Assembly: GCA_038232935.1 (NCBI GenBank)
Contig: JBBSMX010000146.1
Coordinates: 1 to 10,315, forward strand
DNA from: JBBSMX01 sp038232935
Lineage (GTDB): Bacteria; Bacteroidota; Rhodothermia; Rhodothermales; JANQRZ01
Direction: 5' to 3'
DNA length: 10,315 nt
The position numbers were made by a program, and so were the translations under genes. Every line of letters begins with the position of its first letter. Within the stretch, counting starts at the first letter, position 1. The notes under the pieces were generated by a model that had not been told where the DNA came from, did not search any database, and worked only from the letters and a program-made list of their open reading frames with translations. Of the stretch, positions 6,501 to 10,315 are shown one piece after another.

Positions 6501-8671
6501 TCGCCGCCGAATACCTCGGCGATGACGAGCAGACCGTCCTGCTGACGCTCGCTGCTCCGCTCGCGTCGGGAGATTACACGCTTACCGTCAACGGCGTCGC
6601 CGATCAACTCGGGAATGTGACGGTGAACGCGACCATCGACTTCTCGTTCGCGCCGGACGAGACGCCGCCCGCCCTCCTCCGCGTCTCCGCGCTCGACGCG
6701 ACGACGCTCGACGTGCTCTTCTCCGAGCCCGTGAGCGAAGCCTCGGCGACGAATCCGGCGAGCTATCTCATCGACAACGGGATCGGGCAGCCGGCGAGTG
6801 TGGCGTACGCGCCCGGCGGCAACCTCGCCCGCGTCACGCTCACCCTCGCGACACCGCTCGCCGAGGGCACGCGCTACACGCTCACCGCCTCGGCCATCGC
6901 AGACCTCGTCGGGAACCTGCTGGCCGAAGCCTCCGCGCCGTTCTTCTTCGGCGAAGGCGCGGTGCCCGGCGTGCGCGATGTCGTCGTCAACGAGATCCAG
7001 TTCCAGTCGCCCCAGGGCAACGACGGCGAGTACGTCGAACTGTTCAACCGCTCCGACGCCAACTTCGACCTCAGCCAGTTCACGCTCTCCGACGAGGTTA
7101 GCACGCCGGCCCCGCTCGCCGACGCGCCGTTCTTCCTCCTCCCCGGCCAGTACGCCGTGCTCGTCGCCGACGCCGCCGTCTTCGCCGAGGCGTTCCCCGA
7201 CGCCGGACCGGTGCTCGAAGTCGCCGGCTTCCCCAACCTGAACTCGACGGGCGACGCAGTGGTGATCCGCTACCCCGGCGTCACGGTCGATTCGGTCCGC
7301 TACAGCCCGAGTTGGGGCGAGTCCGACGACGCCGCACTCGAACGGATCGACCCCGACGGGCCGAGCAACGTGTTCGTCAATTGGGCCTCGTCGGCCGATC
7401 CGCGCGGCGGCACGCCGGGCGCGCTCAACTCCGTCTTCGCGCCCGACACCGGCGCGCCCGCCGTCGTCTTCGCCGAGCAACTCAACGCGACGACGGTGCG
7501 CATCTATTTCACCGAGCCGCTCGACCCGGCGACCGTCGAGCCCGGCGACTTCGTGCTCGACGGCAGTACCGCGCCCGATTCGGTCACGGTGTCCCCGTCG
7601 GAGCCGACGGTAGACCTCGTGTTCGGTAATGTCGAGGGCAGAAGTGTCACCGTCGGGAGCGTCGCGGACTTCGTCGGGAATACGGCGGAGGGCGGCAGCG
7701 TCACGCTCGCGCGCCTCGCGCCGGTGGGCGGGCTCGTCGTCAACGAGATCCTGTTCGACCCGCTCCGCGACCCGAACGACGGCCGGCTCGATGGGACGGA
7801 GTACGTCGAACTCTTCAACACGACGGACCTCACGCTTACACTCACGCGCGTGCAGATCACGGACGCGCAGGACGAGAACGGCGTGGTGCGCGACATCGAC
7901 GTCGGCGGGCGGCTGACGGGTGCCGCTCCGTTCGCCGCGCTCGCACCCGGCGGCTACGCCGTCGTCTTCGCCGACAGGAGCGTATTCGGCGGCCGGTTCG
8001 AGAGCCCGCCGACGCAGGGTGCCCTCGCCGACTCGTCCCTCCTCGCCCAATCCTATTCCGGGGCGGACTTCTCACACGCGCTCCTCCTGCCCGTCGACCG
8101 CACGACGCTCTCGCTCACCAACACCGAAGACACGATCCGCCTGCTCCGCGCCGACGGCGTGCTCGTCGACAGCGTCGCCTATTCCGACGACTGGCACCGC
8201 CCCGAGCTCGACGACGCGACGGGCGTCTCGCTCGAACGGATCCTCCCGACCGGCCCGAGCAACAGCGCGGATAACTGGACGAGCAGCACCGATCCCTCGG
8301 GGGGCACGCCGGGGCGGCAGAACAGCGCGTTCAACGTCGCCGGCACCCCACCCGACACGCCCGGCCTGTCGGTCGAGCCATCGCCGTTCAACCCGACGGA
8401 GGGAGACGGCAACACGCAGATCCTCTACACGCTCGGCAGCGACGCCGCGCTCGTCCGCGTGCGCATCTTCGACGCCGCCGGCCGGATCGTCCGCACGCTC
8501 GAAGAAGCCAACCTCTCGGGGCGCACCGGCTCCCTCCTCTGGAACGGCCGCGACGACAACGGGCAGCCGCTCCGGATCGGCATCTACATCGTGTTCCTCG
8601 AAGCCCTCGACCTGAACGGCGGGCGAACGGAGGCATACAAGAACGTGGTTGTGCTGGCACGCAACCTGTGA
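3563..8671 (+). CDS. giant exported multidomain protein with Ig-like and lamin-tail domain repeats, FlgD-like C-terminus
   Basis: The product is 1702 residues. Residues 1-22 form a signal peptide (LLFALLLAPAALA, cut before Q23). Residues 23-217 form a jelly-roll/lectin-like domain (DYFADGDF, YYIQLG, EVRLYRQ, FFWDDFFADPD), as in other surface proteins of Bacteroidota-type bacteria. Three repeat units follow, each of two Ig-like domains (starting with D-x-TPP-like motifs and containing EPLD or EPV/M) and one lamin-tail domain (VVNEV.., EYVELFN, LSDFTLSD, ending RGGTPG): units at about 221-572, 576-930 and 934-1290. A fourth unit has a single Ig-like domain (1295-1390) and a longer, divergent lamin-tail domain (1391-1592). 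Residues 1602-1702 resemble FlgD-Ig/T9SS C-termini (PSPFNPTEGDG, VRIFDAAGRIV, WNGRDDNGQPL). The only two cysteines are C347 and C366 in the second Ig domain. A structural or adhesive role outside the cell is inferred; no catalytic domain is recognised. The ATG start gives a clean signal peptide but has no Shine-Dalgarno sequence. Confidence 0.9.
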   Translation: MLGLRRALPLLFALLLAPAALAQVEDYFADGDFTAKPPWTGDADRFTVVPFGADFALRSDGLAASDTISLATASDVTAGRWAFTFHWEANLTNANGTRVYLVADTPELTGNVQGYYIQLGTNNSDEVRLYRQDGPAPTRTEIGASDSAIVVGDEGTVFVEVVRDGGGTWSVRVDGAPVISGVQDATYTTSAALGVWLKHSTANGAAFFWDDFFADPDTGGDLTPPAPLSVAVQDNGGTLLVQFDEPLDPATVQPGDFSLDGGIGPPSAAVVVGNGATVRLTFDPPIPTGDYVLSISDLADPAGNTIPPGTTIAFTFEADTTPPELIAAQATDATTVVVTFNEPVTGCDVTRYEIDHGIGQPATIVCLPDPSSERTLLLGQPLQAGLTYTVTARNVPDGAGNVQPETSTPFFFGDFDAPAPRDIVVNEVMYDPPDVASDEYVELFNRSDRTFDLSDFTLSDNTSNPVPITDQQTALGPGEYAVLVRDPDAFQLQFPDVPFLAVASFPALNNSGDTPTIRFGDTVIDAVPYVPGWGGTDAALERRDPDGPSTSASNFATSTDPRGGTPGAQNSVFEVDTTPPAPVDAEVSMGGQTVTVFFDEPLDPATVVPGNFVLDGEAPAVASANYDETNTAAVLTLAAPLAPGSYTVTITGVADERGNTTNGATIGVTYDPDVTPPALASVSALDATTVAVVFTEPMDEGSAGNPANYAIDDGIGQPVSVTYAPNGDPARVVLTLGTPLDGPQTYTLTVTNIADLNGNVLDSDTAPFFFGEGDVPAPRDIVVNEVMYDPPDVASDEYVELFNRSDRTFDLSDFTLSDLTSTTPITADPVFLLPGEYVALVRDPAAFPLQFPDVPFLAVAGFPGLNNGGDAVVIRHTPSGVRVDSVRYQPDWGGTDASLERRSTDGPSNVASNFATSLDPRGGTPAAPNSVPPDTDPPTLVDVDVAADGLTLTVFFSEPLDTTTVTAGAFTLSGGAPAVVAAEYLGDDEQTVLLTLAAPLASGDYTLTVNGVADQLGNVTVNATIDFSFAPDETPPALLRVSALDATTLDVLFSEPVSEASATNPASYLIDNGIGQPASVAYAPGGNLARVTLTLATPLAEGTRYTLTASAIADLVGNLLAEASAPFFFGEGAVPGVRDVVVNEIQFQSPQGNDGEYVELFNRSDANFDLSQFTLSDEVSTPAPLADAPFFLLPGQYAVLVADAAVFAEAFPDAGPVLEVAGFPNLNSTGDAVVIRYPGVTVDSVRYSPSWGESDDAALERIDPDGPSNVFVNWASSADPRGGTPGALNSVFAPDTGAPAVVFAEQLNATTVRIYFTEPLDPATVEPGDFVLDGSTAPDSVTVSPSEPTVDLVFGNVEGRSVTVGSVADFVGNTAEGGSVTLARLAPVGGLVVNEILFDPLRDPNDGRLDGTEYVELFNTTDLTLTLTRVQITDAQDENGVVRDIDVGGRLTGAAPFAALAPGGYAVVFADRSVFGGRFESPPTQGALADSSLLAQSYSGADFSHALLLPVDRTTLSLTNTEDTIRLLRADGVLVDSVAYSDDWHRPELDDATGVSLERILPTGPSNSADNWTSSTDPSGGTPGRQNSAFNVAGTPPDTPGLSVEPSPFNPTEGDGNTQILYTLGSDAALVRVRIFDAAGRIVRTLEEANLSGRTGSLLWNGRDDNGQPLRIGIYIVFLEALDLNGGRTEAYKNVVVLARNL
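4813..4942 (+). repeat. 130-bp exact direct repeat, copy 1 (lamin-tail domain 1)
   Basis: Base-by-base comparison shows identity with 5887-6016, 1074 bp (358 codons, one repeat unit) downstream. It encodes the start of lamin-tail domain 1, from PAPRDIVVNEV to FTLSD. The match breaks at 4812/5886 on the left and 4943/6017 on the right. A further 36-bp identity (5035-5070 against 6106-6141) lies in the same domain at a spacing of 1071 bp, so one codon was gained or lost between the two stretches. Confidence 0.95.
5887..6016 (+). repeat. 130-bp exact direct repeat, copy 2 (lamin-tail domain 2)
   Basis: This is the second copy of the 130-bp repeat, in lamin-tail domain 2. The equivalent stretch of the third unit (from about 6962) is clearly diverged: VPGVRDVVVNEI and NDGEYVELFNRSDANFD replace the shared residues. 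Copies 1 and 2 are therefore the recently homogenised pair. Confidence 0.95.
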
Positions 8672-8672
8672 C

Positions 8673-8712
8673 ATTCGCTGATGGAGTGATTCGCCGATTG
8701 GGTGATTGGGAT
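8673..8712 (+). repeat. degenerate 8-bp tandem repeat array (ATTGGGTG-like), left copy
   Basis: Starting one base after the stop codon of the giant gene, five octamers run in tandem: ATTCGCTG, ATGGAGTG, ATTCGCCG, ATTGGGTG, ATTGGGAT. The same unit recurs in opposite orientation at 8850-8889. The 14 bases 8697-8710 are the exact reverse complement of 8876-8889, so a transcript could fold back over about 165 nt. A nested 8-bp inverted repeat (GACCGCGG at 8745-8752, CCGCGGTC at 8802-8809) lies between the arrays. Whether this ends transcription or is a dispersed element cannot be told from one copy. Confidence 0.6.
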
Positions 8713-8725
8713 GTCTCCAATCAGC

Positions 8726-8844
8726 ACACGCCCCAAGTCGGATGGACCGCGGGCTACGGACGGCAGACCGCCACTCGGCTCCACGAACTGAGGTCGGCTG
8801 TCCGCGGTCTCGTCGGACGATGTCAGGCTGCGTCAGCTGCTGAA
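8726..8844. other. spacer between the inverted octamer arrays, no gene seen
   Basis: This GC-rich stretch contains the inverted repeat GACCGCGG (8745-8752) / CCGCGGTC (8802-8809) and no supported coding frame. The leftward frame crossing it merely reads through the repeats into the antisense of the giant gene. With the arrays on both sides it forms a nested inverted-repeat structure that fills most of the gap before the iron-sulfur carrier gene. Confidence 0.4.
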
Positions 8845-8849
8845 GGATG

Positions 8850-8889
8850 CTTCCAATCAGCGAATCCCCCAATCGCCCAATCACCCAAT
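8850..8889 (-). repeat. degenerate 8-bp tandem repeat array, right copy (inverted)
   Basis: Read on the minus strand from 8889 down to 8850 the units are ATTGGGTG, ATTGGGCG, ATTGGGGG, ATTCGCTG, ATTGGAAG. They mirror the left array. In addition, 8845-8861 matches 8709-8725 in direct orientation at 15 of 17 bases (GGATG..TCCAATCAGC type), so the two edges share more than the octamer. No target-site duplication is evident outside the pair. Confidence 0.6.
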
Positions 8890-8972
8890 ATTAGAGGAAC
8901 TGCCCCCGCGCACCCCTGTTGTATGCGATGCACAAACTGAAGCGCTGGCGGTCCAGCAAGCCCGTACGAACT

Positions 8973-9362
8973 ATGAGCACGAACGTCTCCCCCACCCTCC
9001 TGTCCGAGTCCTCGCCGAGCCCGGCCGGCCGCCCCTCCCCGGTCAAGCTGACCGACCGCGCGGCGACCGAAGTCAAGCGGATCGTCGCCAACAAGCAGAT
9101 CCCCGAGGGCTACGGCCTCCGCGTCGGCGTCAAAGGCGGCGGGTGTTCGGGGATGAGCTACGTGCTCGGCTTCGACAAGCAGCGCGAGCACGACCTCGAG
9201 TTCGACATCGACGGCATCGTGGTCTACATGGACAAGCGCCACGGGCTGTACCTCATGGGCGCGGTCGTAGACTACCACGACGGCCTCGACGCGCGGGGTT
9301 TCGTCTTCGAGAACCCGAACGCCACGCAGACGTGTGGGTGCGGGTCCAGCTTCAGCGCATAG
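8973..9362 (+). CDS. HesB/IscA-type (A-type) iron-sulfur cluster carrier
   Basis: This 129-residue cytoplasmic protein belongs to the A-type carrier family, which takes Fe-S clusters from a scaffold and delivers them to apo-enzymes. The family core spans about residues 24-129: VKLTDRAATEVKRI, the GGGCSGMSY loop with C58, and the C-terminal CGCGSSF with C121 and C123. These are the three cysteines that bind iron or cluster in IscA, SufA and ErpA, and their spacing is close to the canonical one. The first 23 residues are Ser/Pro-rich and form an extension compared with typical carriers of about 105-115 residues. The ATG at 8973 is preferred; an ATG at 8928 or a TTG at 8919 would add a basic, unfamiliar N-terminus. 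No Shine-Dalgarno sequence precedes any of them. No other isc or suf genes are adjacent, so it probably stands alone, and which subtype (IscA, SufA, ErpA) it is cannot be decided. Confidence 0.92.
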   Translation: MSTNVSPTLLSESSPSPAGRPSPVKLTDRAATEVKRIVANKQIPEGYGLRVGVKGGGCSGMSYVLGFDKQREHDLEFDIDGIVVYMDKRHGLYLMGAVVDYHDGLDARGFVFENPNATQTCGCGSSFSA

Positions 9363-9372
9363 CGGGGGCGCA

Positions 9373-9415
9373 CGAACGGGGTCCGTACGTCTCACACTCG
9401 ACCACACCCCGTTCG
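9373..9415 (+). terminator. hairpin after the iron-sulfur carrier gene, possible terminator
   Basis: CGAACGGGGT (9373-9382) and ACCCCGTTCG (9406-9415) are exact reverse complements separated by 23 nt, starting 10 nt after the TAG stop. GGGG (9365-9368) and CCCC (9416-9419) could extend the stem beyond a one-sided 4-nt bulge. No T-run follows, so it is not a classical intrinsic terminator; stabilising the 3' end of the message is an alternative. The rest of the gap to 9628 shows no gene and presumably carries the clpC promoter. Confidence 0.45.
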
Positions 9416-9628
9416 CCCCACACCAGCTACGGTTCACGCAAGACCCGGCCGGCAGTGCATATCAAGCCCGCCCGGCCGTACGTTATAGCGGGGAGTTTCC
9501 GACCGGAGTCGATTCCAACTCGGCTCACTATTTGCGAGTCCAAGGCAAGCCCCGGCCGACTCACGATCTACGCAGCCGGTAGTGCCGTTTCGTCAGCCGA
9601 CGCGGTCCTGCCTCCACCAATCCGATAC

Positions 9629-10315
9629 ATGGAAGGTAACTTTTCGAACCGCGTCCGCGATGTGATCTCCTACAGCCGGGAGGAAGCGATCCGGCTGGGA
9701 CACGATTACATCGGCACCGAGCACTTGCTGCTCGGCGTCATCCGCGAGGGTGAGGGCATCGCGGTCAAGATTCTTCGCAACCTCGGGGCGGACCTCCTCA
9801 AGCTCAAAAAGGCGATCGAGGACACGGTCCGTTCCACCGGCGGTACCCTCACCGTCGGCAACATCCCGCTGACGAAACAGGCCGAGAAGGTGCTCAAGAT
9901 CACCTACCTCGAAGCCAAGCTGTACAAGAGCGACGTGATCGGGACGGAGCACCTCCTGCTCTCCCTTCTGCGCGACGACGAGAACATCGCCGCGCAGATC
10001 CTCCAGCAGGGGTTCTCGATCACGTACGACGCCGTCCGCGCCGAACTCGATTCGATTATCTCCGGCAAAAGCTCGTCCCGCTCGGGTGGCTCCTCGAGCC
10101 GCGGGTCCTCCGCCGGATCAGGCAGAGAGCGAAGCAAAATGGAAAAAAGCAAGACACCCGTCCTCGACAACTTCGGCCGCGACCTCACGAAGCTCGCCGA
10201 AGAAGACAAGCTCGACCCGATCGTCGGGCGCGAGCGCGAGATCGAGCGCGTGGCTCAGGTTCTGAGCCGCCGCAAGAAGAACAACCCCGTGCTCATCGGC
10301 GAGCCCGGCGTCGGC
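9629..10315 (+). CDS. clpC: ATP-dependent Clp protease ATP-binding subunit ClpC (5' part, cut by window edge)
   Basis: The first 229 residues of ClpC are present. This is the Hsp100/AAA+ unfoldase that feeds substrates to ClpP in the cytoplasm for protein quality control. Residues 1 to about 145 carry the double Clp-N repeat: SNRVRDVISYSREEAIRLGH and IGTEHLLLGVI, then again LTKQAEKVL and IGTEHLLLSLL. A Ser/Gly/Arg-rich linker at about 150-170 is followed by LDNFGRDLTKLAEE and LDPIVGREREIERV, the standard lead-in to the first nucleotide-binding domain. The window ends inside its Walker A motif (GEPGVG). The Clp-N repeats followed by this lead-in fit ClpC better than ClpB or ClpA; the middle domain that would confirm it lies outside. 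The ATG at 9629 matches the conserved MEGNFSNRV start and lacks a Shine-Dalgarno sequence. No clear CtsR-like operator was noticed upstream. Confidence 0.95.
   Translation, partial: MEGNFSNRVRDVISYSREEAIRLGHDYIGTEHLLLGVIREGEGIAVKILRNLGADLLKLKKAIEDTVRSTGGTLTVGNIPLTKQAEKVLKITYLEAKLYKSDVIGTEHLLLSLLRDDENIAAQILQQGFSITYDAVRAELDSIISGKSSSRSGGSSSRGSSAGSGRERSKMEKSKTPVLDNFGRDLTKLAEEDKLDPIVGREREIERVAQVLSRRKKNNPVLIGEPGVG

Noticed and set aside
4985..8050. Leftward 1021-residue frame under the giant gene
   Set aside because: Its length comes from the lack of stops opposite GC-rich repeats; the plus strand encodes repeated, recognisable Ig-like and lamin-tail domains.
8072..8884. Leftward 270-residue frame across the octamer arrays
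   Set aside because: It translates the repeats and then the antisense of the giant gene; no independent coding signal.
8673..8889. CRISPR array
   Set aside because: Units are only 8 bp, degenerate and without spacers, and the two arrays are inverted; no cas genes nearby.
9525..9536. Bacteroidota-type TAnnTTTG promoter element before clpC
   Set aside because: Only the TTTG half fits (CTATTTG) and no matching TTG upstream element was found at the right distance.

Overview
The window is GC-rich bacterial DNA with strong G/C preference at third codon positions. Two exported proteins end in carboxy-terminal modules of the type IX secretion (T9SS)/FlgD-like kind. A ClpC chaperone and an A-type iron-sulfur carrier are also present, and almost no start is preceded by a Shine-Dalgarno sequence. 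Together these suggest a high-GC member of the Bacteroidota/Rhodothermota side of the tree (Rhodothermia-like). This is inferred from gene content and composition; no marker gene settles it.

Layout. Positions 1-465 are mostly non-coding. They hold two strong palindromes (119-163 and 208-241) and perhaps the first codons of a leftward gene at the left edge. Positions 466-1662 (+) encode an M20-family metallo-amidohydrolase. It converges, with only 5 bp between stop codons, on a leftward gene (1668-3383, -). That gene encodes a secreted Asp-box (BNR) beta-propeller protein with an unusual short beta-helix-like front end and a T9SS-type sorting domain. A divergent intergenic region (3384-3562) separates it from a very large rightward gene (3563-8671, 1702 aa). 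The large gene encodes an exported multidomain protein: an N-terminal jelly-roll-like domain, three units of Ig-like + Ig-like + lamin-tail domain, a fourth Ig-like + lamin-tail unit, and a FlgD-like C-terminus. A gap with two inverted arrays of a degenerate 8-bp repeat (8672-8972) follows. Next come a HesB/IscA-type iron-sulfur carrier (8973-9362, +), a hairpin, and the start of clpC (9629 to the window edge), cut off inside its first Walker A motif.

How the genes relate. The two exported proteins are transcribed divergently from a shared region and probably both end up on the cell surface or outside the cell. The amidohydrolase, the iron-sulfur carrier and ClpC are housekeeping or metabolic genes with no evident functional link to them. 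I see no defence system, phage, insertion sequence, CRISPR array, tRNA or rRNA. The most notable points are the 130-bp exact internal duplication in the large surface gene, the hybrid architecture of the propeller protein, and the palindromic or repetitive intergenic DNA. I do not see convincing evidence of a wholly new biological system.
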